DNA of 64,000 nt from the NCBI GenBank assembly GCA_009664345.1, contig CP043547.1, positions 5,546,709 through 5,610,708 on the forward strand. The letters are read 5' to 3'. Shown here in pieces: positions 45,656 to 53,740 of this stretch; position 1 is the first letter of the stretch, and each line of letters opens with the position of its first letter. This DNA is from Planctomycetales bacterium 10988. Lineage in GTDB: Bacteria; Planctomycetota; Planctomycetia; Pirellulales; Pb10988. A program made the position numbers and the translations under genes. The notes under the pieces were generated by a model. That model had not been told where the DNA came from and made no database searches. It was given only the letters and a program-made list of their open reading frames with translations.

Positions 45656-45740
45656 GGATGCCATGCGGCGTTGAGCAAATGTTCGTAAGTCGTTGTTCGA
45701 AAACGATCTAAAGTTTTATTCGTTGATGCCGTCAGGCGAT
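45656..45740 (-). ncRNA. Solitary degenerate CRISPR unit (psiR1-psiS-psiR2), CreR/CreA-like
   Basis: On the minus strand, 45738-45711 reads CGCCTGACGGCATCAACGAA and then TAAAACTT, matching positions 9-34 of the array repeat at 21 of 26 bases. After a 32-34 nt spacer-like stretch (TAGATCGTTTTCGAACAACG...), 45677-45657 reads TGCTCAACGCCGCATGGCAT, matching repeat positions 2-22 at 17 of 21. Both halves keep the Cas6-type stem (GCC/GGC). Unit period 68, against 70-76 in the array. It sits between the WYL gene and the cas operon, 10 kb from the array. Known CreR/CreA RNAs have exactly this partial repeat-spacer-partial repeat design. Confidence 0.65.
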
Positions 45741-45742
45741 TT

Positions 45743-46774
45743 TTATTTGACCGAAGCATGTTCTAAATAGAGCTGAATCAAGCGATTTAGCTCCTCCAGC
45801 ACCTCTTCCCTTAAATCTTCGGGTTCCAGAACAATGGCGTCCGGCCCAAAGCTCTGCACCCAACTCTTGAGTTCTTCGAAGGAAGCAAGGTTGAAATCAA
45901 CCACGAGGCTACCATCCTCCTGCGAATAGAACTGCTGAGTGGAATGCCATCGATGCTCCCGCACATATTGCACAACTGGAGGTAAAAACTTCACCCTCGC
46001 CCGGCGAATCGGCCCACCATCCAAAAAGATCCCAAAGGCGTGCTCCAGGTAATGTTGAAGGTCAAACTTCTGGGGAGAAGAATAACGTTGCGTCTGCACC
46101 TCCACCCTGCGGATGCGATTTACTTTGTAATGACGGATTTGCTCGTGCTCTGGTGCAAATGCGATTAAATAGAGAGCCTGCCGATGCGAAACGAGCCCGT
46201 AAGGATGCACCTCATAGTCAGTAGTCTCGGCGGCTTTCGCGGAACGATAGAGAATCTTCGTTGCTTTTCGATCCTCAATCCCGATCATCAAAAGATCGAT
46301 CGTTTCCGCTTGCTGAGAGTAATCGGAGTGCCCAATGGATGTACAATGTAAGGCAACTGCCATCTTCTCCAGGTACCGGAGTGCTTCGTCCCCTAAACCC
46401 GTCCGAATTTTTTGGAAGGCTTTTTGCGAAGCTTCCCAGAAAATGGTCCCAGCCAGCGGCTCCAAGAATCGACGGCCCAGGTAGAGCGCAGCCACTTCTT
46501 CTAAAGTAAAGCCCAAAGGGGCGATCTTCTCGTTCATCAGGATCTGCCATCGTTTACGACCATGTTCCTCGACACACTCTTCCAACAGAAATCCCACGTC
46601 CTGGAGCGTCGTCAGGTCTCTACGAACGGTCTTTTGAGAAACTCCCAACTGCTCCGAAAGCTCCTTCAGAGAAACACCTAGCTGTTGACGGCTTAAGAGC
46701 CGGATCAAATTCCACTGACGTCGCAAAGGTTGAGAGTCTGACATATCCTGATTTTCCCTTTCAGAAGCTTTCAC
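45743..46774 (-). CDS. WYL-domain transcriptional regulator of the cas operon
   Basis: A 343-residue regulator. The N-terminal winged HTH (RQQLGVSLKELSEQLGVSQKTVRRDLTTLQDVGFLLEE) is followed by the WYL domain (RKATKILYRSAKAAETTDYEVHPYGLVSHRQALYLIAFAPEHEQIRHYKVNRIRRVEV) and a WCX-like C-terminus (RRARVKFLPPVVQYVREHRWH). WYL proteins commonly control CRISPR-Cas and other defence loci, sensing a nucleic-acid or nucleotide ligand. Start at GTG 46774, or ATG 46744 (MSDSQPLRRQW). The stop codon abuts the psi-repeat element, so read-through from this gene would transcribe it. Confidence 0.85.
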   Translation of the reverse strand: MKASERENQDMSDSQPLRRQWNLIRLLSRQQLGVSLKELSEQLGVSQKTVRRDLTTLQDVGFLLEECVEEHGRKRWQILMNEKIAPLGFTLEEVAALYLGRRFLEPLAGTIFWEASQKAFQKIRTGLGDEALRYLEKMAVALHCTSIGHSDYSQQAETIDLLMIGIEDRKATKILYRSAKAAETTDYEVHPYGLVSHRQALYLIAFAPEHEQIRHYKVNRIRRVEVQTQRYSSPQKFDLQHYLEHAFGIFLDGGPIRRARVKFLPPVVQYVREHRWHSTQQFYSQEDGSLVVDFNLASFEELKSWVQSFGPDAIVLEPEDLREEVLEELNRLIQLYLEHASVK

Positions 46775-46866
46775 TCATTTCGCTATCCACTCTACACTAA
46801 ACCTCTCCAGATTATGTCTCACGATAAATTTGTACACAAGTCGCAAGAGTTGGAGGTTAAAGGACT

Positions 46867-46910
46867 AAGCCAAAGGTACGATCCATTTCTTTGATCGATG
46901 CCTTTGGCTT
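46867..46910. other. Long perfect hairpin upstream of the WYL gene
   Basis: AAGCCAAAGG and CCTTTGGCTT form a 10-bp outer stem with an inner CGATC/GATCG pairing. It lies about 90 bp before the WYL start. No T-run follows on either strand; it may be an operator or an RNA structure. Confidence 0.5.
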
Positions 46911-46982
46911 CAATATGGACTGAGGAATTGGCTTGCTCAGCTGGATTGATTTGAGGGGGCTTGAAGGAGGGAAAGATCAGGG

Positions 46983-47036
46983 AAAAATTACCCCAAAATT
47001 CGCCAAAAAGGTATCACCGAAGGTATCTCCGGCGCA
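46983..47036 (-). repeat. GATACC element, right copy (inverted partner at 14656-14715)
   Basis: Its reverse complement is CGCCGGAGATACCTTCGG then TGATACC, TTTTTGGCGAATTTTGGGG and TAATTT. It shares order and most bases with 14656-14715 but lies in the opposite orientation, 32 kb away and 270 bp before a serine recombinase gene. Confidence 0.65.
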
Positions 47037-47308
47037 TGAAAAACGGCAAAGCCAAATAGATGACTTTGCCGCAAGTAGTTGTTTTCAAATTGTTTAGGAA
47101 AGAATCGGGGTGACCGGCGATTGACATTTCTTAACGACTTTTCGGGACAAAGCCTGTTTTGGCTTGCTATGTCACAAAGCCTTGATTTCCAAGCAGATAC
47201 GTTCTTTCAGCTTAGTCGAGAAGAACCAAGTTTGTCGTAATCAGCTACGAGTGACTGTCCGAATCACCTCTCCAGCGGTTTATTTTCCTCCGGTCGGGAG
47301 ATTTACCG

Positions 47309-49279
47309 ATGAGTCGTTCTACTCACACAATGTTACAACCACCCTTGGAGCCTCGGAATGGTCGAGAACTGAAGGTCCTTGCGATCTGCCGTATCAGTAC
47401 CATCCATCAAGACGCCCGAAGCCTTGAAGATCAAGAAACGATGTACCGCCAGTGGCTCATTCAGCATACTTCCCTTCCTTTCCAGATGGAAGTGATTGCC
47501 AGTCAAGGCAGTGGGGAAGCGCTGGATCGTAAGGAGTACCATCGTGCGATTGAACTTGTCGAATCCGATCAATTCGATTTAGTTATCTCGGAGGATTTAG
47601 GGAGAATTTGCCGTCGTGTGCATGCTCATATCTTTTGTGAGATCTGCGAAGATTCGGCGACCCGCCTGATTGCCCTGAATGATCATGTCGATACAGCCCT
47701 CGACGATTGGAGGTTAGGTTCTTTCTTCGCGGTGATGCGGCATGAAACCTCGAATCGCGATACGTCCAGGCGTATTCGTCGTTCGTTACGAAACCGCTTT
47801 AGCCAAGGGGGAGTCGTTCAAACCACGATCTACGGATACATCAAGCCGCGTGGTGAAAACACCGACGACAAATTACATAAAGACCCGGACGCAGAACCCA
47901 TTTATGAAGAGTGGTTTCAACGGTTAGAAAATGGAGAGTCGCTTCAGTCCATTGCTGATTGGCTCAATGGGCAAGGGATTCCAGTGGGGCCTTATGTTCG
48001 CGTGGATCAATGGTCAGGACCGTTGGTAGGTCGGGTTACACGAAATCCGATTCTCAAAGGTGTCCGTGTACGGAATCGTAAGATCTCCCGAAGGGTAAAT
48101 CGAACTGGGCGGCGACAATGTATCGATGCGCCGCCAGAGGAACGTCTGGAACGCCACTGTCCTCATTTGGCCTTCATCGAGCCGCAGCGATACGACCGGA
48201 TTGTTCAGCAGTTGAACGATAAAAACGAGATGTATCGGCGTGGAAGAGCGAAGGGGGTCGACTGCCGGAAAAATGTTCCTTTAAGACGGACTCGCTTTCC
48301 CGGCCAGATGGTGGATTGCGGTATCTGCGGCCACAAGTATGTCTTTGGTGGCCATGGCCAAACGGATCACCTCATGTGCAATGGGGCTCGCGGTTATCAC
48401 TGCTGGAATGGAGTTTCCTTTGATAGCGTTCTTGCTGCCATGAAAATTTCCGAGGCGGTATTTAGCGAGTTAGAGGCACTACCTGACTTCGATTCTGCAT
48501 TTCTGACGATGGTCCAGGAAGAATCGCAAAAAGCGAATGGGCAACGTGCAGAGAAACTACGATCCTCTACCAAGGAGGTGGAACGATTAGATCGTGAACT
48601 TGCCAATCTACTCAAGTTCATCCGAGAGGGAAGTAGTAGCAACACCCTTCAAGAGGAGTTGGTACGTATTGAGTCGGAGAAGTCCAATCTGGAGTATGAA
48701 ATAGGATGCCTGAAAAAGTCGCCTGTTCGCGAGTTAATTCTTCCTACTGCCAAGGAACTTCGAGAATTGGCTCGAAGCGAGTTTGCAGGACTTGCCCAGG
48801 ACAGCTATGAATTTGCCTCGCTGATGCGTCGACTGATCCCCAAACTGGTCGTCTTTCCGTGTCAACTTTGCGATGGTGGGCAGATTCTTTTAAGAGCAAA
48901 GTTTCGCTTGAAGTTAAGTGGACTGCTCTCAGATGCCCACGTTGAGGAAGTGTTGGCCACCCCTCTGGAACGAGTGCTTACCGTAGACCTGTTTGAACCA
49001 GTTCAACGAGCGGCGTTCCGAGAAGAAATTCTCAGGTTAAAAGCCAGTTTGAATCCGAAGACGGGAAAAAATCATACCGAAGAGGAGGTCTCTCAACTGT
49101 TAGGAATTACCCGAACGGCTGCTCAGCGATCGGCGTCAATGCAGAGAAAAATGGACCGTCTTGGAATCACCGATCCTTACATTCCCATCCTCGAACCTCC
49201 GAAGGACAATAAAAAGCTCTGCCGTCATAAACACAAGCGTTATTCATTCCAACCTTTAGAAAGCGCAGGCCAAATTTAA
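47309..49279 (+). CDS. Large serine recombinase
   Basis: A 656-residue site-specific recombinase. The N-terminal resolvase domain has VLAICRISTIHQDARSLEDQ (catalytic Ser in CRIST), DLVISEDLGRICRR and a long helix. The recombinase domain follows (GYIKPRG, WFQRLENGESLQSIADWLNGQGIP, RNPILKGVRVRNRK), then a zinc ribbon (MVDCGICGHKYVFGGHGQTDHLMCNG) and a coiled coil. GGGAG precedes the ATG. Such enzymes integrate, excise or invert DNA between short att sites, often beside their own gene. It may act on the GATACC elements or on a site outside the window. Confidence 0.92.
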   Translation: MSRSTHTMLQPPLEPRNGRELKVLAICRISTIHQDARSLEDQETMYRQWLIQHTSLPFQMEVIASQGSGEALDRKEYHRAIELVESDQFDLVISEDLGRICRRVHAHIFCEICEDSATRLIALNDHVDTALDDWRLGSFFAVMRHETSNRDTSRRIRRSLRNRFSQGGVVQTTIYGYIKPRGENTDDKLHKDPDAEPIYEEWFQRLENGESLQSIADWLNGQGIPVGPYVRVDQWSGPLVGRVTRNPILKGVRVRNRKISRRVNRTGRRQCIDAPPEERLERHCPHLAFIEPQRYDRIVQQLNDKNEMYRRGRAKGVDCRKNVPLRRTRFPGQMVDCGICGHKYVFGGHGQTDHLMCNGARGYHCWNGVSFDSVLAAMKISEAVFSELEALPDFDSAFLTMVQEESQKANGQRAEKLRSSTKEVERLDRELANLLKFIREGSSSNTLQEELVRIESEKSNLEYEIGCLKKSPVRELILPTAKELRELARSEFAGLAQDSYEFASLMRRLIPKLVVFPCQLCDGGQILLRAKFRLKLSGLLSDAHVEEVLATPLERVLTVDLFEPVQRAAFREEILRLKASLNPKTGKNHTEEEVSQLLGITRTAAQRSASMQRKMDRLGITDPYIPILEPPKDNKKLCRHKHKRYSFQPLESAGQI

Positions 49280-49307
49280 TTGCGCCCATTATAAAGTTCC
49301 GCTATTG

Positions 49308-49335
49308 CCCTGAACATGTCGTTCAGGGTTTTTTT
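49308..49335 (+). terminator. Rho-independent terminator of the recombinase gene
   Basis: CCCTGAAC-ATGTC-GTTCAGGG followed by a T7 run, 29 bp after the recombinase stop. Confidence 0.9.
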
Positions 49336-49357
49336 ATGCGCCAAACAGGAGATTGAT

Positions 49358-49504
49358 ATGGATCGTGATCAACAAGCGTCGTCCGATGAGCGTTCCCATC
49401 AAGTCATCGTGAAATTGCTACAGCTGGTAGCAAAGGAAGTCGTCAGAAAACTGAAACAATCGAAGTCAGCATGGGAGTCAAGTGATAACCCGAAGGGAAA
49501 ATGA
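49358..49504 (+). CDS. Small protein following the recombinase
   Basis: A 48-residue protein, MDRDQQASSDERSHQVIVKL and onward to LQLVAKEVVRKLKQSKS, with AGGAGATTGAT before the ATG. It is a basic amphipathic helix with polar ends. Its position right after the recombinase terminator is reminiscent of small accessory genes on planctomycete mobile elements; function unknown. Confidence 0.55.
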   Translation: MDRDQQASSDERSHQVIVKLLQLVAKEVVRKLKQSKSAWESSDNPKGK

Positions 49505-49698
49505 GATTCAAAGTATTAATTGAACCGTTGCGTTGATGTTTAAAGGAATCGATGTCAGCTAAATCCAAACAGATTTTGCGTCAAGTACCATGAAGAGTGT
49601 CCTAGCTATTAATCCCACTCCTTTCTATGTTCTCGATTTGAAAATGCATTGAGTTAAATTCCCTGTGATGAGATCTGAGTTAAAAACTCTTTGTCATG

Positions 49699-49737
49699 AA
49701 TGTTCGACTCCTATCGTTGAGTTCGAGCATTTTTTAT
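49699..49737 (+). terminator. Hairpin upstream of DUF1257 copy 2
   Basis: AATGTTCGACTC and GAGTTCGAGCATT form a slightly imperfect stem followed by TTTTTATT, about 30 bp before the DUF1257 start. It occupies the same relative place as the hairpin at 15052-15097 in copy 1. Confidence 0.65.
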
Positions 49738-49767
49738 TGCCGTTCTTTAAAAAAGTAGGAGATGTTT

Positions 49768-50136
49768 ATGTCACATATTGTGGAGATTCAGACGGAAGTT
49801 CGAGATGTGAATGCGTTGCGGGCGGCGTGTGAACGGTTGCGATTGCCGCTGCCTACTGAAGGGAAGTTCAAGTTGTTTAGCGGTCAAGTGGAAGGTTTGG
49901 GGGTAGAGCTGCCAGGGTGGCGATACCCGGTTGTTTACGACTTGGCGAGCGGAGAGTGCCGGTATGATCATTTCAATGGCAGGTGGGGTGATCCACAGGA
50001 GCTTGACCGCTTGCTACAAAGGTATGCGGTAGAGAAAGCCAAATTGGAGGCGAGAAATCGTGGCCATCTTGCTACCGAACAGCTGCTGGCGGATGGCTCG
50101 ATCAAAGTGACCGTCAGCATGGGAGGTGCCGCATGA
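49768..50136 (+). CDS. DUF1257 family protein (cluster copy 2)
   Basis: A 122-residue paralogue of 15150-15518, differing by eye at about three residues (SGQVEG for SGDVEG, VYDL for VYNL, VTVS for VNVS). Two ATGs lie at 49762 and 49768; the second has proper spacing from AGTAGGAG and matches copy 1. It ends with a 4-bp overlap into the DUF2997 gene. Such similarity over 34 kb suggests recent duplication, gene conversion, or acquisition of two related elements. Confidence 0.85.
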   Translation: MSHIVEIQTEVRDVNALRAACERLRLPLPTEGKFKLFSGQVEGLGVELPGWRYPVVYDLASGECRYDHFNGRWGDPQELDRLLQRYAVEKAKLEARNRGHLATEQLLADGSIKVTVSMGGAA

Positions 50137-50327
50137 GGAAAGTAATTGAAATCATCGTCTCGCCGCAAGGGCAAAGCCGAGTCGAGACCAAAGGCTTTGC
50201 AGGAGGTGAATGCCGAGAGGCTAGTGAGTTTTTAAAGAAAGGTCTTGGCAAGACACACAATGAGAAGTTGACAGCCGAATTTTATACATCGCAAGTAAAT
50301 GAACTTCGGCAACAACAACGTGGTTAG
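50133..50327 (+). CDS. DUF2997 family protein (cluster copy 2)
   Basis: A 64-residue paralogue of 15515-15709 (MRKVIEIIVSPQGQSRVETKGFAGGECREASEFLKKGLGKTHNEKL). It overlaps DUF1257 copy 2 by four bases and precedes a GC-rich terminator. Function unknown; probably a partner of the DUF1257 protein. Confidence 0.8.
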   Translation: MRKVIEIIVSPQGQSRVETKGFAGGECREASEFLKKGLGKTHNEKLTAEFYTSQVNELRQQQRG

Positions 50328-50363
50328 ATCGATTATTTAAAGTCATTGTTTCTATTTCTACAG

Positions 50364-50387
50364 GCCGCCTTCGGGTGGCTTTTTTTG
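50364..50387 (+). terminator. Rho-independent terminator
   Basis: GCCGCC-TTCG-GGTGGC plus T7, the counterpart of the hairpin at 15746-15767; one stem pair has become G-T. Confidence 0.85.
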
Positions 50388-50410
50388 TTTACAAATACAC
50401 AAGGTGAAAA

Positions 50411-51901
50411 ATGACACTTGCAGAACAACTGTCGGAATATGTGAGGGCGTGCTTTACCGGGATTTGGATCGAGTCGCATGAGCATGCTGATGCCTTGAGC
50501 GAGATGGCTGAACTTTGCCATCAAGAAGGATGGCAGCTTGGCTCTTGGAATATCGAATCGGGGTTGAGGGTCGCTGGGCAAAGTTCCGAGGAGACGAATT
50601 CGATCGATCCGCTGTCGGCGATTCGGTCGGTGAATGCAATGACCACTCCCGAGGGGACGGCGATCTTGGTACTGGAAAACTTCCATCGGTTTCTGCAATC
50701 GGCGGAGATCGTGCAGGCGTTGAGCAGGCAGATTCTCTTGGGGAAGCAGAACCGAACGATCTTGGTGATCCTTTCACCTCTCGTGCAGCTGCCAGTGGAA
50801 CTGGAAAAGATGTTTGTCGTTTTACAACATGCTCTGCCGGTCCGCGAACAGCTCGACGCGATTGCTCAGGGGATTGCTACTGAAGAGGGTGAATATCCCG
50901 AAGGCCGTGATCGTGAACGGATTCTGGACGCCGCTTCTGGCTTAACCAGGTTAGAAGCGGAAAACGCTTTCAGCCTTTCCTTAGTACGTGAAGGTAGTAT
51001 TGCGGCGGAGACCATTTGGGACCTGAAAGCGCAAACTCTCAAGAAGTGCGGTGCTTTATCGTTGTGCCGTAGTGAGGAAAACTTTGACTGTCTCGGAGGG
51101 TTGGCGGCACTAAAAACCTTTTGCCGCAGGTCGCTCTTGCAACCAAGTCGGGCGAATCCTCACAAGCGGGCCAAGGGAGTTATGCTGCTCGGGGTTCCTG
51201 GAGTTGGGAAGAGCGCTTTTTGCCGTTCCTTGGGCAATGAAGTCGGACGACCGACCATTTCGCTCGATGTCGGCAGCCTCTATGGTTCGCTCGTTGGCGA
51301 GACCGAGCGAAAGATCCGGCAGGCCCTTGTCACCATCGACGCGATGGAACCGTCGATCGTCTTGTTGGATGAAATCGAAAAGGCCTTCAGTGGCCTGGGA
51401 AGTTCTGGGCAAACCGATAGCGGGGTTTCTTCCCGGCTATTTGGCACTTTTTTGCAGTGGCTATCGGATCGCGAGAGCGATGTCTATGTCGTTGCTTCTT
51501 GTAATGATATTTCTAAATTGCCGCCGGAGTTTTCTAGAAGTGAACGATGGGACGGTTTGTTCTTTCTCGATTTGCCAGGTCGAGATGAGAAAGACCTCAT
51601 CTGGGAACTTTATCGTTCACAGTATGAAATCGATCCCGACCAGCAGCTGCCGAGCGACAATCTTTTCACCGGGGCCGAAATCAAATCGACCTGCCGACTG
51701 GCGGCTTTGCTTGATTTGCCACTTTCACAAGCCGTACTCAATGTCGTCCCAGTAGCGGTGACGGCGTCGGAATCCATCGAACGATTACGAAACTGGGCCA
51801 GCGGACGCTGTCTCGATGCCAGTCAACCAGGGATTTATCACTGCCCACAGAATGAAGAGGTGGCACGGACTTGCGTGCCGGGTGATCCTTCCATCAATTA
51901 A
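50411..51901 (+). CDS. AAA family ATPase, Ycf46-like (cluster copy 2)
   Basis: A 496-residue paralogue of 15794-17284, collinear throughout. Walker A (GVPGVGKSAFC) and Walker B (IVLLDEIEKAF) are intact. The copies diverge mainly at the extreme C-terminus (HCPQNEEVARTCVPGDPSIN here against RCMPNHSQSTRSISRTPSNN there), after which the gene orders differ: copy 2 has an extra small gene, copy 1 a terminator. Confidence 0.85.
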   Translation: MTLAEQLSEYVRACFTGIWIESHEHADALSEMAELCHQEGWQLGSWNIESGLRVAGQSSEETNSIDPLSAIRSVNAMTTPEGTAILVLENFHRFLQSAEIVQALSRQILLGKQNRTILVILSPLVQLPVELEKMFVVLQHALPVREQLDAIAQGIATEEGEYPEGRDRERILDAASGLTRLEAENAFSLSLVREGSIAAETIWDLKAQTLKKCGALSLCRSEENFDCLGGLAALKTFCRRSLLQPSRANPHKRAKGVMLLGVPGVGKSAFCRSLGNEVGRPTISLDVGSLYGSLVGETERKIRQALVTIDAMEPSIVLLDEIEKAFSGLGSSGQTDSGVSSRLFGTFLQWLSDRESDVYVVASCNDISKLPPEFSRSERWDGLFFLDLPGRDEKDLIWELYRSQYEIDPDQQLPSDNLFTGAEIKSTCRLAALLDLPLSQAVLNVVPVAVTASESIERLRNWASGRCLDASQPGIYHCPQNEEVARTCVPGDPSIN

Positions 51902-51926
51902 CTTTCGCATTGGAAAGGAGAGATCG

Positions 51927-52241
51927 ATTCTCACTCCTGCTGAACTTGCCACCGTGCGAGCCGCCCTCCGATTTTGGGAGGATGAAATGATTCCTCATGG
52001 TATCGAGGCCGCTCACTGCTACTTCGACGGCGAACCACCCAAAGAGCAAACTGCCCAATCGATTGAAAAATTACGGGCGATGTTTCAACCACAGGCAGTT
52101 CGCTACGCCGTGCTTTCTGCGACTGACACAGCTTCTTTAAAGCGGGCTCTCTATGTTACCGAAGCGGACGCATTGCAGGCAACGCCGAACCTCAGCCGCA
52201 TCGCTACTGTCCTCTTGCCGACCGAGCCGACGGCAGGCTAA
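51927..52241 (+). CDS. Small conserved protein with apparent ATT start
   Basis: The frame reads ILTPAELATVRAALRFWEDEM and continues to LLPTEPTAG (104 residues). GGAAAGGAG lies at ideal distance before the ATT at 51927, and no ATG is near; the next upstream Met (51852) lies inside the ATPase gene. I therefore think ATT is the start, a rare initiation codon, or a mutated ATG. No family is recognised. Copy 1 of the cluster lacks this gene. Confidence 0.55.
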   Translation: MLTPAELATVRAALRFWEDEMIPHGIEAAHCYFDGEPPKEQTAQSIEKLRAMFQPQAVRYAVLSATDTASLKRALYVTEADALQATPNLSRIATVLLPTEPTAG

Positions 52242-52256
52242 CTACGGTTTTTCCCT

Positions 52257-52376
52257 TTAAAGACCCTGCATCAGCTCGGAAAGATTCACTTCGAACGCCT
52301 CGGCGATACGTTCGATATTTCGCAAAGCAACGTTCCGCTCGATGCCGCCGTGCTTCGCTACATCTGGAGGAACCAT
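52257..52376 (-). pseudogene. Fragment of an XRE-type HTH regulator
   Basis: The minus strand reads [39 protein letters not shown]. The GxERNVxLxNIERIAxAxxVxLSELM pattern is the C-terminal half of a small XRE repressor. The front (first three helices) is missing, so it is a remnant. Confidence 0.6.
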
Positions 52377-52425
52377 CGGTGGGAGCAGCCTGAAGATTAA
52401 ACAACGACGACCGTAGCGTGTTCAC

Positions 52426-52464
52426 GCCGGGTCTCCTTCGCTACCGAGGGAGGCCCGGTTTTTT
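52426..52464 (+). terminator. Rho-independent terminator
   Basis: GCCGGGTCTCC and GGAGGCCCGG pair imperfectly, followed by TTTTTTAT, 40 bp before the next gene start (52506); equivalent to 17322-17366 in copy 1. Confidence 0.75.
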
Positions 52465-52505
52465 ATGCGCCGATCCAGTTTTCTAGGCTTTTTAGGAGCA
52501 AACCA

Positions 52506-53456
52506 ATGACAACGATTACTGAAACTTCGACGTCGACGACCGTGCAGAATCAAGTGGCATCGAGTCGGCTTCGCGCCACGATGGCTGCGGCGCGATTGAG
52601 TTTTACCTGGTTGGGAGTGAGAAAATCGCTCAATACCCAGCAGAAGAACCAAGCGGCGGACTCGTTCGGCGCGGAAGGGAGATTCCTTTCCGCAGGGAAA
52701 AAGGTGATCGATACCACCCATCCCGCCTACAAAGCGGTCACCGCGATTCGCAGTCAGGCCCTCAGCTATTGGAAGGGGATGAGCCTCCCCTTTCCCGAGG
52801 CCGGGATTCGTCTGATCCGCCAGGATACGATCGGCGAGTTCGATACCCGCATCGCCGGCTTTCGCGAGGAGCTCGAAGAGGCGGTACTGGAGCTTGACCG
52901 TCATTACGACGAGCTACGGCAGCAAGCCCGTGAGCGATTGGGCGATCTGTTTGACGCTCGCGATTATCCGCCGACTTTGCTTGGGATGTTTGGGATCGAG
53001 CATAACTACCCGTCGATCGAACCACCGAACTATTTGCGGCAGCTCAATCCGGAACTCTATCAACAGGAGTGCCAGCGGGTGCAGGCCCGCTTCGAAGAGG
53101 CAGTGCAACTCGCCGAGCAGGCATTTACCGAGGAATTGACGAAGTTGATCGAGCATCTCCACGAGCGGTTGAGTGGTGAGACCGATGGCAAGCCCAAGAT
53201 TTTTCGCGATTCGGCGATCACCAATCTGACGGAATTCTTCGAACGCTTTCGCATGCTCAACATCCGTTCCAATGCTCAGCTCGACGAATTGGTCAGCCAG
53301 GCCAGGGGGATCATGCAAGGCGTTCAGCCACAGTATTTGCGGGATAGTGGGGTCCTCCGTGAGCAGATCGCGACCCAATTGTCCGCCGTGCAGACTTCGC
53401 TCGATGATCTCTTGGTTGACCGCCCCCGCCGGAATATTCTTCGCAAACCTCGCTAA
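52506..53456 (+). CDS. Conserved hypothetical protein (cluster copy 2)
   Basis: A 316-residue paralogue of 17382-18326, helical and soluble. The conserved blocks are FTWLGVRKSLNTQQKNQAADSFGAEGRFLSA, PPTLLGMFGIEHNYPSIEPPNYLRQLNPELY and DDLLVDRPRRNILRKPR. Divergence is greater than for the DUF1257 pair: the N-terminal 20 residues are unalike. AGGAGC precedes the ATG at suitable distance. Confidence 0.75.
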   Translation: MTTITETSTSTTVQNQVASSRLRATMAAARLSFTWLGVRKSLNTQQKNQAADSFGAEGRFLSAGKKVIDTTHPAYKAVTAIRSQALSYWKGMSLPFPEAGIRLIRQDTIGEFDTRIAGFREELEEAVLELDRHYDELRQQARERLGDLFDARDYPPTLLGMFGIEHNYPSIEPPNYLRQLNPELYQQECQRVQARFEEAVQLAEQAFTEELTKLIEHLHERLSGETDGKPKIFRDSAITNLTEFFERFRMLNIRSNAQLDELVSQARGIMQGVQPQYLRDSGVLREQIATQLSAVQTSLDDLLVDRPRRNILRKPR

Positions 53457-53471
53457 AACCAGGGAAAAACG

Positions 53472-53714
53472 ATGGAACTCTTAATTCAACCAACGGGGAC
53501 GGTTCGCTGCCTCTATGAAGAAACCTTGCCGCTACGCGAGCTCGGGAGCGTCTCGATCCGTCGTGGCTCGCACGTCGAACCCGATGCGGACGGCCGTTGG
53601 AGGGCGGACCTCTCTCCGGTTGATGGACCAAACTTAGGGCCATTCACCACTCGTTCGGAAGCCCTGGCGGCAGAAGTCCAGTGGCTTCATCGGCACTGGC
53701 TCTTTCCTTATTAA
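53472..53714 (+). CDS. Small conserved protein (cluster copy 2, intact)
   Basis: An 80-residue protein (MELLIQPTGTVRCLYEETLPLRELGSVSIRRGSHVEPDADGRWRADLSPVDGPNLGPFTTRSEALAAEVQWLHRHW). It is the intact reference for the IS-split gene at 18337-20124. The fold is probably beta-rich with a final helix. Function unknown. It lies 15 bp after the preceding gene, so it is probably co-transcribed. Confidence 0.75.
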   Translation: MELLIQPTGTVRCLYEETLPLRELGSVSIRRGSHVEPDADGRWRADLSPVDGPNLGPFTTRSEALAAEVQWLHRHWLFPY

Positions 53715-53740
53715 TAAAAACCACTTTTAGAAAGGTACGA

